From the NCBI GenBank assembly GCA_964346765.1, contig CAYFWB010000004.1:62001-126000 (forward strand): a DNA stretch of 64,000 nucleotides. The letters are read 5' to 3'. The DNA comes from JBGSPQ01 sp964346765 (GTDB taxonomy: Bacteria > Patescibacteriota > Gracilibacteria > UBA1369). Position numbers and translations under genes: made by a program. Shown here piece after piece: positions 27,162 to 35,167 of this stretch. Within the stretch, counting starts at the first letter, position 1, and each line of letters begins with the position of its first letter. The notes below the pieces were generated by a model. The model was not told the DNA's origin. It saw only the letters and a program-made list of their open reading frames with translations, and made no database searches.

Positions 27162-27731
27162 TTAAGATTTCTTTTCTTTGGCTTCACGGAATGGGAATCC
27201 AAGAGCTTTAAGAAGTTCGTAGCCCATTTCATCGGTTTTGGCCGTTGTTGTTATTGTTACCTGTAATCCGTGGATTTTGTCTACGTTGTCGGGATTGATT
27301 TCCGGAAAAACTATATTTTCATTAATCCCCACCGAGTAGTTTCCATGTCCGTCGAAAGATCTTTTTGAAATACCTCTGAAGTCACGTACACGCGGGAAAG
27401 TTATGTTTACGAGTTTGCTTACAAAGTCATACATCTTGTTACCGCGCAGTGTGACTGCAACAGCTACCGGCATGCCTTCTCTCACTTTAAAATTAGAGAT
27501 CGATTTTCTGGCTTTGGCGATGATAGGCGCTTGACCCGTGATCGCGGCAATGTTTTCCAGAACTTCAGAGTAGTCTTTTTTTGTCGCCAGAAACTGTCCA
27601 AGTCCCATGTTGATCTTTACTTTTTGAAGTCGCGGTACGGCCATTGAATTTTTGAATCCATGGTCTTTCTGCATCTTAGGACGGATGTTTTTGTTGAAGT
27701 TTTCTCTTAATGTTAGTAATTCTTTGGCCAT
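27162..27731 (-). CDS. rplE: 50S ribosomal protein L5
   Basis: Binds 5S rRNA and touches the P-site tRNA in the central protuberance. VPRLQKVKINMGLG, ITGQAPIIAKARKSISNFKVREGMPV and FPRVRDFRGISKRSFDGHGNY-type segments are standard. Length 189 against 179, with a short basic C-terminal addition. It is 5 nt after rplX. Confidence 0.96.
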   Translation of the reverse strand: MAKELLTLRENFNKNIRPKMQKDHGFKNSMAVPRLQKVKINMGLGQFLATKKDYSEVLENIAAITGQAPIIAKARKSISNFKVREGMPVAVAVTLRGNKMYDFVSKLVNITFPRVRDFRGISKRSFDGHGNYSVGINENIVFPEINPDNVDKIHGLQVTITTTAKTDEMGYELLKALGFPFREAKEKKS

Positions 27732-27736
27732 AATGG

Positions 27737-28165
27737 TTAAGCTTTAATGGTCTTTTTCTTAGATGATTTGGTTGTTTTTGCTTTTGACTCTTTGTTTTCA
27801 GGTTCTTTTTCTTCTTTTTCGGCTGTCTTTTTCTTTGTTTCGTTTTCAGTCGCAAGTTTGTCCAGTGATATTCCGCTAAGTTTTGAAACTCTTTCTTTTT
27901 TGCCGTTGTCTATAAATTTGTATCCGATTCTGGTGGGCTTGTTATCTTTGGGATCCAGTATCATGACGTTGGAAACATTGATGGGAGCTTCGTATCTGAT
28001 TTTTTCACCAGCTTTGTTTTGAGTCTTTTTGATATGCTTTGTTCGTAAGTTCAGTTTTTCTATTACTACCTGGTTGTGTTTTACTGAGACTTTTGTGATT
28101 TTACCGGTTTTTCCTTTGTCTTTTCCGGCTATCACCACCACTTTGTCTCCAACTTTAATTTTCAT
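27737..28165 (-). CDS. rplX: 50S ribosomal protein L24 with a long charged tail
   Basis: Assembly initiator near the exit tunnel. The KOW motif is KVGDKVVVIAGKDKGKTGKI at the N-terminus, followed by HIKKTQNKAGEKIRYEAPI. After about residue 100 a low-complexity Glu/Lys/Thr/Ser tail of some 40 residues extends it to 142. It is 10 nt after rplN. Confidence 0.95.
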   Translation of the reverse strand: MKIKVGDKVVVIAGKDKGKTGKITKVSVKHNQVVIEKLNLRTKHIKKTQNKAGEKIRYEAPINVSNVMILDPKDNKPTRIGYKFIDNGKKERVSKLSGISLDKLATENETKKKTAEKEEKEPENKESKAKTTKSSKKKTIKA

Positions 28166-28175
28166 AGTTATTTAC

Positions 28176-28544
28176 TTATAAAACTTCTGGCGCCAGACTT
28201 ATAATTTTTTGATAACCTTTTTCACGGAGTTCTCTGGCGATTGGTCCGAACACACGTGTTCCTTTGGGCATGCCGTCTTTATTGATCATTACCACGGCGC
28301 TTTCGTCAAATCTGATGTAACTGCCGTCTTTTCTTGGAGTTTCTTTCTTGATTCTTACAACGACACCTCTTTCCACGGCGTGAGTTTTTACCGCTCCGCG
28401 CGGAGCGGCCTGTTTGATTGTCAGAACCACAATGTCACCGAGTCCGGCATATCTTCTTCTGGTTCCACCCAGAACTTTAATTACCTGCGCGAGCTTGGCT
28501 CCGCTGTTATCCGCTATATTTACCATTGATCTTAGCTGTATCAT
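28176..28544 (-). CDS. rplN: 50S ribosomal protein L14
   Basis: Forms an intersubunit bridge with 16S rRNA. MIQLRSMVNIADNSGAK at the start and FGPIARELREKGYQKIISLAPEVL at the end are strongly conserved. Length 122 is normal. It is separated from rpsQ by only 3 nt. Confidence 0.97.
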   Translation of the reverse strand: MIQLRSMVNIADNSGAKLAQVIKVLGGTRRRYAGLGDIVVLTIKQAAPRGAVKTHAVERGVVVRIKKETPRKDGSYIRFDESAVVMINKDGMPKGTRVFGPIARELREKGYQKIISLAPEVL

Positions 28545-28547
28545 GAC

Positions 28548-28796
28548 TTAGTTTTCTTTATTTGATACTTGTTCCGGTTTTACAACCGTCCATTTTTTCA
28601 GTTTCGAAAGTGGTCTTGTTTCATAGATTGTTACTTCGTCTCCCACTTTGTACTGATTTTCCCCGTCATGCGCGTAAAATTTGCCGGATGTTCGATATTT
28701 TTTTTTATACTTGGGATGCGTTTTGTAGGTGTGAACGGTAACCACCAGGGTTTTATCCATTTTCGCTTTTGTTACTATTCCTTTTTTACTTCGCAT
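28548..28796 (-). CDS. rpsQ: 30S ribosomal protein S17
   Basis: An OB-fold 16S rRNA binder. KKGIVTKAKMDKTLVVTVHTY, KKYRTSGKFYAHD and VGDEVTIYETRPLSKLKKWTV-type segments identify it. Length 82. It lies 17 nt after rpmC. Confidence 0.96.
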   Translation of the reverse strand: MRSKKGIVTKAKMDKTLVVTVHTYKTHPKYKKKYRTSGKFYAHDGENQYKVGDEVTIYETRPLSKLKKWTVVKPEQVSNKEN

Positions 28797-28813
28797 ATTA
28801 TCTTTTTAATTAA

Positions 28814-29035
28814 TTAATTTGTTTTCGATTCTTTGGATACCGGTTTTGTCAGGTTTTCTTTCTGAACGGTTTTGACTCGGGCAATATACGCACGGTATTT
28901 TTTCTTATTGTGTGATTCTTTGTTGTATCCGCTTTGCAGATCCATTTGCAGTTTGCTCAGTTCTCTTGAAGTTTGTTCCAGTTCGTGAGTTAGGTCGGCG
29001 TCCGTAAGTTGTCTAAGTTCTTGTAAAGTTAACAT
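28814..29035 (-). CDS. rpmC: 50S ribosomal protein L29
   Basis: A short helical protein beside the tunnel exit, docking site for trigger factor with L23. ELRQLTDADLTHELEQTSRELSKLQM forms the first helix and KKKYRAYIARVKTV the second. Length 73, with a Lys/Ser-rich end. It is 3 nt after rplP. Confidence 0.94.
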   Translation of the reverse strand: MLTLQELRQLTDADLTHELEQTSRELSKLQMDLQSGYNKESHNKKKYRAYIARVKTVQKENLTKPVSKESKTN

Positions 29036-29038
29036 AAT

Positions 29039-29461
29039 CTAGGCGATAAAATTTGAATCAATAAATTTGCATTTAACAGGCAGTTTTTGAGCCGCAAGAT
29101 ACATAGCGCGTCTTGCTATTTCTTCCGGCACTCCGTCCATTTCAAACAAAATTGTTCCGGCTTTAACCGTTGCCACGTATTTTTCCAAAGTGCCTTTACC
29201 ACTACCCATCGGTACTTCCGCAGCTTTTTGGGTGATAGGTTTGTGAGGGAAAATTCTGATCCAGATTTTTCCGCCTCTTTTTACGTGTCTTGTCATAGCT
29301 CGTCTGGCGGCTTCGATCTGTCTGGAGCTGACTTCACCACCGTTAACGGTTTTAAGTCCATAGGTACCAAAGGTAACACTGTGTCCTCTGGTAGCGACTC
29401 CGATTTGCGATCCTCTTAATCTTTGGGATTTTCTATATTTTGATTTTTTTGGCTGTAACAT
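29039..29461 (-). CDS. rplP: 50S ribosomal protein L16
   Basis: Orients the A-site tRNA elbow. MLQPKKSKYRKSQRLR, the SRQIEAARRAMTRHVKRGGKIWIRIFP block and MGSGKGTLEKYVATV are standard. Length 140. It follows rpsC after a gap of 52 nt, the longest inside the S10 portion except before rplC. Confidence 0.97.
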   Translation of the reverse strand: MLQPKKSKYRKSQRLRGSQIGVATRGHSVTFGTYGLKTVNGGEVSSRQIEAARRAMTRHVKRGGKIWIRIFPHKPITQKAAEVPMGSGKGTLEKYVATVKAGTILFEMDGVPEEIARRAMYLAAQKLPVKCKFIDSNFIA

Positions 29462-29513
29462 ATGTAATTTTAAGCTGTCTGATTATACTGATCGATAATT
29501 ATTTATCAAGTTT

Positions 29514-30179
29514 TTATTCTTGAACCGGCGTAACTTTAACTTCATTTTTTTTCTTAAAGATGTCTCCTTTATAAATCCATACTTTTACGCCGATTGTTCC
29601 GAACGTGGTTTTAGCGTGTACAAGAGCGTAATCAATGTCGGCTCTGAATGTATGTAGAGGGATTTTTCCTTTTGAAAAGAATTCCGAGCGGGCGATTTCA
29701 ACTCCGTTAAGACGACCGGCGATGAATATTTTCGTGCCCTGCGCTCCTGCTTCCATTGCTTTATCTATGGCCATTTTTGCGGCTCTTCTGTAAGAAATTC
29801 TTTTTTCAACTTGTTTGGCTATAGAATCGGCCAACAGATAAGCGTCTAATGCTGGTTTGCTGATCTCTTTAATACTTAAATTGAACTCTTCTCTGAATCT
29901 TCTTTCCAGATCTTCTTTTAAAGCTTCGATTCCCGCCCCTTGACGGCCGATAATAAGGCCCGGTTTGGCGCTGTGAATATAAACTATAACTTTGTTCGCC
30001 GTTCTGTGAATTTCAATTTTTGACACGCCGGCATCGGCCAGTTTTTCTCTGATTATTTTTTCGATTTTGATATCTTGAATCAAAAGTCTGCCGTACTGTT
30101 TTTTGGTGGCGAACCATTTAGAGTCCCAGCTCCTGATAATACCTATTCGTAAGATGTTTGGATTTACTTTTTGTCCCAT
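29514..30179 (-). CDS. rpsC: 30S ribosomal protein S3
   Basis: Part of the mRNA entry tunnel. MGQKVNPNILRIGIIRSWDSKWFA, the KH-domain GXXG region KPGLIIGRQGAGIE and the C-terminal RRAAKMAIDKAMEAGAQGTK domain are all present. Length 221. It lies 15 nt after rplV. Confidence 0.97.
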   Translation of the reverse strand: MGQKVNPNILRIGIIRSWDSKWFATKKQYGRLLIQDIKIEKIIREKLADAGVSKIEIHRTANKVIVYIHSAKPGLIIGRQGAGIEALKEDLERRFREEFNLSIKEISKPALDAYLLADSIAKQVEKRISYRRAAKMAIDKAMEAGAQGTKIFIAGRLNGVEIARSEFFSKGKIPLHTFRADIDYALVHAKTTFGTIGVKVWIYKGDIFKKKNEVKVTPVQE

Positions 30180-30194
30180 ATTATTATTAAAATA

Positions 30195-30653
30195 TTAAGC
30201 TTTTACGGTTTTAATTTCTTTTGGAGCACTTTTTTCAGCCTCCGTTTTTTTGGTATCTTGAATTTTTTCTCTTTTTGGTTCGGCGTTTTTTGACTGAGCT
30301 TTCTTGACAGGTTTCTTTTCTTCGGCATCTTTTATACCGATTTTTATTGTAAGATGAGAATTTCTTTTCAGGATTGGATTAACTCTTCCTCTTGAAGCGG
30401 GCATCCATCTTTTATAAGTACCGGCTTTTGAAACCAGAACCTCTTGAATCACAAGATTTTCTTTTTCTTGTTTAAAGTTATTGGTCGCGTTGGCCATCGC
30501 ACTTTTTAATGCTTTGTGCAGGATTTTTGCTCCCTTCTTGGGTGTGTATGCAAGAATTTCCATCGCTTTAACCGCTTCTTTGTCTCTTACCAGTTCGGCT
30601 ATAAGGTTAAGCTTCTTTGGACTTATTCTGATTGTTTTAACTACTGCTTTCAT
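30195..30653 (-). CDS. rplV: 50S ribosomal protein L22 with a charged C-terminal extension
   Basis: Its long beta-hairpin lines the exit tunnel. RISPKKLNLIAELVRDKEAVKAMEIL and the hairpin KAGTYKRWMPASRGRVNPILKR are present; the core ends near residue 112. About 40 Lys/Glu/Ala/Pro-rich residues follow, giving 152 against 110. Confidence 0.95.
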   Translation of the reverse strand: MKAVVKTIRISPKKLNLIAELVRDKEAVKAMEILAYTPKKGAKILHKALKSAMANATNNFKQEKENLVIQEVLVSKAGTYKRWMPASRGRVNPILKRNSHLTIKIGIKDAEEKKPVKKAQSKNAEPKREKIQDTKKTEAEKSAPKEIKTVKA

Positions 30654-30678
30654 AGTTTTTTTGATCCGTTAGATAAGA

Positions 30679-30960
30679 TTATTTCGCTGTTTCTCTGGCG
30701 AGTTTTCCACCGTGACTCTTGAACTTTCTAGTAGGGGAGAATTCACCAAGTCTGTGTCCGACCATGTTTTCCGTTACAAAGACAGGTATGTGTTGTTTCC
30801 CGTTGTGGACGGCGAAGGTGTGTCCAACAAAATCGGGAGCGATTACGCAGTCTCTTGCCCATGTTTTAATGATTTTCTTTTGTCCGGAAGCATTTAAAAC
30901 GTTAACTTTTTTAGCGAGTTTAACTTCTATAAATGGTCCTTTTTTAGCACTTCTAGCCAT
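30679..30960 (-). CDS. rpsS: 30S ribosomal protein S19
   Basis: Head protein forming a complex with S13. ARSAKKGPFIEVKLAKKV, GHTFAVHNGKQHIPVFVTENMVGH and LGEFSPTRKFKSH match the family throughout. Length 93. It follows rplB by 17 nt. Confidence 0.97.
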   Translation of the reverse strand: MARSAKKGPFIEVKLAKKVNVLNASGQKKIIKTWARDCVIAPDFVGHTFAVHNGKQHIPVFVTENMVGHRLGEFSPTRKFKSHGGKLARETAK

Positions 30961-30977
30961 ATTATTTATTGATTAAT

Positions 30978-31823
30978 TTACTTTTTTTTCTTAAGCCTCC
31001 TGTTTTTTACAATCATTTTGTCGCTGTATTTTTTCTTTCTTGTTTTGAATCCAAGGGCCGGCATTCCCCAAGGTGTTTTTGGAGATTTGAGACCGATGGG
31101 CTGGTTACCTTCACCACCACCGTGCGGATGGTCGATCGGGTTCATAACTTTACCTCTTACGGAAGGCCTTTTTCCAAGCCATCTTGAACGCCCGGCTTTA
31201 CCGATTGTTATATTTCCATGTTCAATGTTACTTACAACACCTATAGTAGCAAAACATCTTTTGTCAATCAGTCTTACTTCTCCGGATGGCAGTTCCACTT
31301 GCGCGTGCTCTTTTTCTATAGCCGCAACTTTACCTTTTGATCCGGCGGAACGGATAATTTGCCCGCCTCTGCCGTAATTCAGTTCAACGTTGTGAATATC
31401 ATAACCTACAGGGATATATTTTAAAGCCATTCTGTTACCGATTTTAACTTTTGTTTTTTCCTGTGTTAAAATAGTGTCACCAATCTGAATGTTTTCCGGA
31501 GCCAGGTGATATCTCTTGTCTCCGTCTTCATAGTTTACCAACATGATGTAGGCGGAACGTATCGGGTCGTATTGAATTGAAGTGACTTTGCCGTTGATGT
31601 TCATTTTGTCCCTTTGGCTGAAATCAATAATTCTGATTCTTCTCTTGTGTCCGCCCCCCTGGTGTCTGACGGTAATTTTCCCCTGGTTATTTCTTCCGGC
31701 TTTTTTTGAAGTTTTTTTGATCAGGCTTTTTTCGGGTTCGCCGCTCTTTGTCAGCTCTTTGAATGAGGAGCCTGTCATGTGTCTTCGGCTGGGGGTCGTT
31801 GGTTTGTAAGTCTTTATAGCCAT
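30978..31823 (-). CDS. rplB: 50S ribosomal protein L2
   Basis: Needed for subunit association and peptidyl-transferase function. The C-terminal conserved region reads VRGKVMNPIDHPHGGGEG, with the His important for activity, and the RNA-binding domain has GGGHKRRIRIIDF. Length 281 against 273. It is 13 nt after rplW. Confidence 0.97.
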   Translation of the reverse strand: MAIKTYKPTTPSRRHMTGSSFKELTKSGEPEKSLIKKTSKKAGRNNQGKITVRHQGGGHKRRIRIIDFSQRDKMNINGKVTSIQYDPIRSAYIMLVNYEDGDKRYHLAPENIQIGDTILTQEKTKVKIGNRMALKYIPVGYDIHNVELNYGRGGQIIRSAGSKGKVAAIEKEHAQVELPSGEVRLIDKRCFATIGVVSNIEHGNITIGKAGRSRWLGKRPSVRGKVMNPIDHPHGGGEGNQPIGLKSPKTPWGMPALGFKTRKKKYSDKMIVKNRRLKKKK

Positions 31824-31836
31824 TTTAATTAATTAC

Positions 31837-32142
31837 TTATTTCTTGCTTTTTTCTTTACTTATTTTAGTTACATCAACTTTCTTTTTACCCTTGAAGGTA
31901 ACCAATGCTTTTTTCATTTGCGGTTTTTTGACGATACTTTTTCTTCCGTATGACCTTTTCTTTTCCGATGTGTTAAGTATTCTTACGGATTCGACGTCTG
32001 TTCCGTAGAGTTCTTTCATAGCCGTTTTAACGTCAATTTTGGTCGCGTCTTTACCGACGTAAAAAGTGTAAGTCATCTTTTCACCCATTTTGAGGGCTTT
32101 TTCTGTAACTAACGGTTTTTTTACTGTGTATAGTGCTTTCAT
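31837..32142 (-). CDS. rplW: 50S ribosomal protein L23
   Basis: Exit-tunnel rim protein that recruits trigger factor and SRP. VKKPLVTEKALKMGEKMTYTFYV and the basic loop EKKRSYGRKSIVKKPQMKKA are typical. Length 101. It is 9 nt after rplD. Confidence 0.95.
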   Translation of the reverse strand: MKALYTVKKPLVTEKALKMGEKMTYTFYVGKDATKIDVKTAMKELYGTDVESVRILNTSEKKRSYGRKSIVKKPQMKKALVTFKGKKKVDVTKISKEKSKK

Positions 32143-32151
32143 TATTTAAAA

Positions 32152-32793
32152 TTATTTTTCTTCTGATAAATATGTTTTTTCAAGTTTTGCGATAGCGTCT
32201 TTCATAAACATTACGTGTCTGTATTTTTGAAGGTCGGCGATGTTCAGGTAGTTTACCAATATGATTTTTGCAAAAGGTACGTTTCTTGCGGATTTTTGTA
32301 GAGCCTCATTTTTTTCCGGAAGAACGACAAGTACGTCGTCGTTTACGGGAAGTTTATAAAGCATTTCCACAAAAGCTTTAGTCTTTGGTCCTTCGGTTTT
32401 ATATTCTTCAAGAGCAAATATCTGGTCGTCTTTCAACTTGGCGGACAGCGCCGAAAAGAGAGCCACTCTTCTTTGTTTCTTGGGCATGTTTTTTTTGAAG
32501 TTTTTTTCGTTTCTTGGTCCGAACGCCACGCCACCACCCACATAGTGGGGATTTCTGATTGAACCCTGTCTGGCCCTGCCTGTACCTTTTTGCCTGAAAG
32601 GCTTGGCACCACCACCTTTAACTTCGGCTTTGGTTTTGGTGTGAGCGATAGAAGCTACTCTGGCATTCGCCAGCTGACGCACCAGTGCTTGATGGATCAG
32701 ATCTTTATGAAACGTTACGCTAAAGATTTTGTCCGAGGCGGTTATGTCTCCTTTCTGTTCACCGTTCTGGTTGTATAATGCAATTTTAGCCAT
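32152..32793 (-). CDS. rplD: 50S ribosomal protein L4
   Basis: Constricts the exit tunnel and in E. coli represses the S10 operon. The tunnel loop is seen as VKGGGAKPFRQKGTGRARQGSIRNP, with GGGVAFGPRNEKNF after it. Length 213 against 201. It is 5 nt after rplC. Confidence 0.96.
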   Translation of the reverse strand: MAKIALYNQNGEQKGDITASDKIFSVTFHKDLIHQALVRQLANARVASIAHTKTKAEVKGGGAKPFRQKGTGRARQGSIRNPHYVGGGVAFGPRNEKNFKKNMPKKQRRVALFSALSAKLKDDQIFALEEYKTEGPKTKAFVEMLYKLPVNDDVLVVLPEKNEALQKSARNVPFAKIILVNYLNIADLQKYRHVMFMKDAIAKLEKTYLSEEK

Positions 32794-32798
32794 TTTAG

Positions 32799-33383
32799 TT
32801 AAGATACTTTCGTAATAGTTAATACTGTTTTGTTTCCACCCGGCAGAGCGCCTTTGATTCCAATTAAATTATTCTTTTGGTCTATATATACCACCTGAGT
32901 TCTTGGAAGAGTAACTGTGTCGTGTCCCATTCTTCCGGGAAGTTTTTTTCCTCTCTGGATTCTGCCCGGAGCGGCACAAGCACCTACGGCTCCCGGCTGT
33001 CTTTTGTGGTGTGAACCGTGAGACATAGGACCGCGACCCATATTGTGTCTTTTAATAACACCCTGGAAACCTTTACCTTTGGATTTTCCGCTTACTTTCA
33101 CAGTGTCTCCTTCATTAAAGAAGTCTATGCTTACAGAGTCTCCTTTTTTGGTTTCCGTATTCTCTTCGATTCTGAATTCTTTAAGGAAGTGGAATTTTTT
33201 ATTCTTGGTAGTTTTATTTAACTTCGAAAGCCCCAGGACTATCGCCGGATATCCATCTTTTTCAACTGTCTTTACTTGTGTAACCTCATTGGGTTCGCAC
33301 TGGACAACAGTGATTGGGATCACGCGACCATCGTCTTGAATGACTCTCGTCATACCTAGTTTTTTACCGATAATACCGGTCAT
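32799..33383 (-). CDS. rplC: 50S ribosomal protein L3
   Basis: Its long extension approaches the peptidyl-transferase centre. MTGIIGKKLGMTRVIQDDGRV starts the standard protein, so the start is ATG 33383 although the frame is open for 32 more codons. KGKGFQGVIKRHNMGRGPMSHGS and PGRIQRGKKLPGRMG are diagnostic. Length 194. Confidence 0.95.
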   Translation of the reverse strand: MTGIIGKKLGMTRVIQDDGRVIPITVVQCEPNEVTQVKTVEKDGYPAIVLGLSKLNKTTKNKKFHFLKEFRIEENTETKKGDSVSIDFFNEGDTVKVSGKSKGKGFQGVIKRHNMGRGPMSHGSHHKRQPGAVGACAAPGRIQRGKKLPGRMGHDTVTLPRTQVVYIDQKNNLIGIKGALPGGNKTVLTITKVS

Positions 33384-33517
33384 AGTAATGTAGAGGTTAT
33401 ATCCCGCTCTCAACAGAGAGGATTGGAAGTGAAGACCTTTTGACGGGGTTGCCGTCGGCCCGCAGTTCCCTGATAACATATAGATTTTTTGCGACTTTGC
33501 AAGTTTATTTATCCTGC
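33384..33517 (-). promoter_or_regulatory. GC-rich structured spacer between rpsJ and rplC
   Basis: At 134 nt this is the longest gap inside the ribosomal run, and it is less AT-rich than the other gaps. GACGG (33442-33446) and CCGTC (33452-33456) form a compact hairpin with a 5-nt loop, flanked by further G/C runs. In the mRNA it lies just ahead of L3 and L4, so an L4-type autoregulatory leader is possible. No known leader family was recognised. Confidence 0.35.
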
Positions 33518-33859
33518 TTAGGCCGCTGCCTTGGCCGCCTGTTGTGCCAACATTTTAATTTCAATGTCGACTCCGGCGGGAAGGCTGAGGTTGGTCAGTG
33601 AGTCGACTGTCTTTGCTGTTGATTCAGTTATATCTATCAGTCTCACATGTGTTCTTATTTCATATTGTTCCCTGGAAGGTTTGTGAACAAACGTGGATCT
33701 GTTGATTGTATGTTTTTCAATTTTGCTTGGCAGGGGAATCGGTCCGGCAACTATAGCGCCTGTTCGTTCTGTCGTGTCAATAATAAGCCTGGCCGAATCA
33801 TCAACCACTTTATGATCGTAAGCCTGAATTTTAATTCTTATTTTCTGCTTTGCTGACAT
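33518..33859 (-). CDS. rpsJ: 30S ribosomal protein S10
   Basis: Head protein of the 30S subunit and, as NusE, part of transcription antitermination complexes. KIRIKIQAYDHKVVDDSARLI, GPIPLPSKIEKHTINRSTFVHK and EQYEIRTHVRLIDI are standard. Length 113, about 10 more than usual. It follows tuf by 14 nt. Confidence 0.97.
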   Translation of the reverse strand: MSAKQKIRIKIQAYDHKVVDDSARLIIDTTERTGAIVAGPIPLPSKIEKHTINRSTFVHKPSREQYEIRTHVRLIDITESTAKTVDSLTNLSLPAGVDIEIKMLAQQAAKAAA

Positions 33860-33873
33860 GCTGTTTAAAGTGG

Positions 33874-35058
33874 TTATTCGATAATTTTTGCTACTACACC
33901 GGCTCCCACTGTTCTGCCACCTTCACGGATTGCGAATCTTGTACCTTGTTCCAGGGCAATAGGTGAACCCAGTTCAACTTTCATAACAATGTTGTCTCCT
34001 GGCATAACCATTTCAACACCTTCGGGAAGTTCGACAGAACCTGTTACGTCCGTGGTCCTGATGTAGAACTGAGGTTTGTAACCTTTAAAGAACGGAGTGT
34101 GTCTACCGCCTTCTTCTTTATTCAGTACGTAAACTTCACCTTCGAATTTGGTATGAGGATTGATGGATCCCGGTTTACAACATACTTGCCCGCGTACAAC
34201 ATCATCTCTTTCAATACCTCTTAAAAGAAGTCCGACGTTGTCTCCGGCCTGTCCTTGATCGAGCATCTTCTTGAACATTTCAACACCCGTTACCACAACT
34301 TTTTTTGTGGGGTTAATACCGACGATTTCAACTTCGTCATTTACTTTAACCACACCCGTGTCGACTCTACCAGTCGCGACGGTACCTCTACCTTTAATAG
34401 AGAATACATCTTCAACGGGCATAAGGAACGGTTTGTCCAGATCTCTTTGAGGTTCGGGGAAGTAGCTGTCCAAAGCGTCAAGAAGCTCCTGAATGCACTT
34501 TGTGGCTTCAGGATCATCAGGTTTTTCAAGAGCTTTAAGAGCCGAACCTTTAATAACCGGAACTTCGTCTCCGGGGAATTCGTATTTTGTAAGAAGTTCA
34601 CGCACTTCCATTTCCGAAAGTTCGGCGATTTCAGGATCCGCCATGTCCATTTTATTTAGGAACACAACGATATTGGGCACGTTTACTTGATGAGCCAAAA
34701 GGATGTGTTCGCGAGTTTGAGGCATGGGGCCGTCCGCGGCGGATACAACCAGAATAGCGCCGTCCATCTGAGCGGCACCTGTAATCATGTTTTTAACGTA
34801 GTCGGCATGTCCCGGACAATCAACGTGAGCGTAGTGTCTTTTGTCTGTTTCGTATTCTTGATGAGAAGTGGCGATGGTAATACCTCTGGCCTTTTCTTCG
34901 GGAGCGTTGTCGATATCTTCAAATTTTCGTGCGCTGGCGGCTCCTTTTGTAGCACAATATTGCGTAATTGCTGCTGTTAATGTTGTTTTACCGTGGTCAA
35001 CGTGGCCGATTGTGCCTACGTTTACGTGCGGTTTATTTCTTTCAAATACGTCTGCCAT
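33874..35058 (-). CDS. tuf: Elongation factor Tu
   Basis: GTPase that delivers aminoacyl-tRNA. GHVDHGKTT (18-26), DCPGHADYVKNMITG and NKMD are the G1, G3 and G4 motifs; the switch I threonine is in RGITIA. Length 394 equals E. coli. It lies 109 nt after fusA. rpsL and rpsG, usually ahead of fusA, are not in this cluster. Confidence 0.98.
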   Translation of the reverse strand: MADVFERNKPHVNVGTIGHVDHGKTTLTAAITQYCATKGAASARKFEDIDNAPEEKARGITIATSHQEYETDKRHYAHVDCPGHADYVKNMITGAAQMDGAILVVSAADGPMPQTREHILLAHQVNVPNIVVFLNKMDMADPEIAELSEMEVRELLTKYEFPGDEVPVIKGSALKALEKPDDPEATKCIQELLDALDSYFPEPQRDLDKPFLMPVEDVFSIKGRGTVATGRVDTGVVKVNDEVEIVGINPTKKVVVTGVEMFKKMLDQGQAGDNVGLLLRGIERDDVVRGQVCCKPGSINPHTKFEGEVYVLNKEEGGRHTPFFKGYKPQFYIRTTDVTGSVELPEGVEMVMPGDNIVMKVELGSPIALEQGTRFAIREGGRTVGAGVVAKIIE

Positions 35059-35167
35059 ATTTATTAGAGGTTAAAGATTTGTTTATTGGTAGTTAGGAGA
35101 AATGCTAAGTGATACTATAGTATTTTTTTTTTGAGCACAAGAGTTTTTTAAGATTTTTCAAGTCGAT

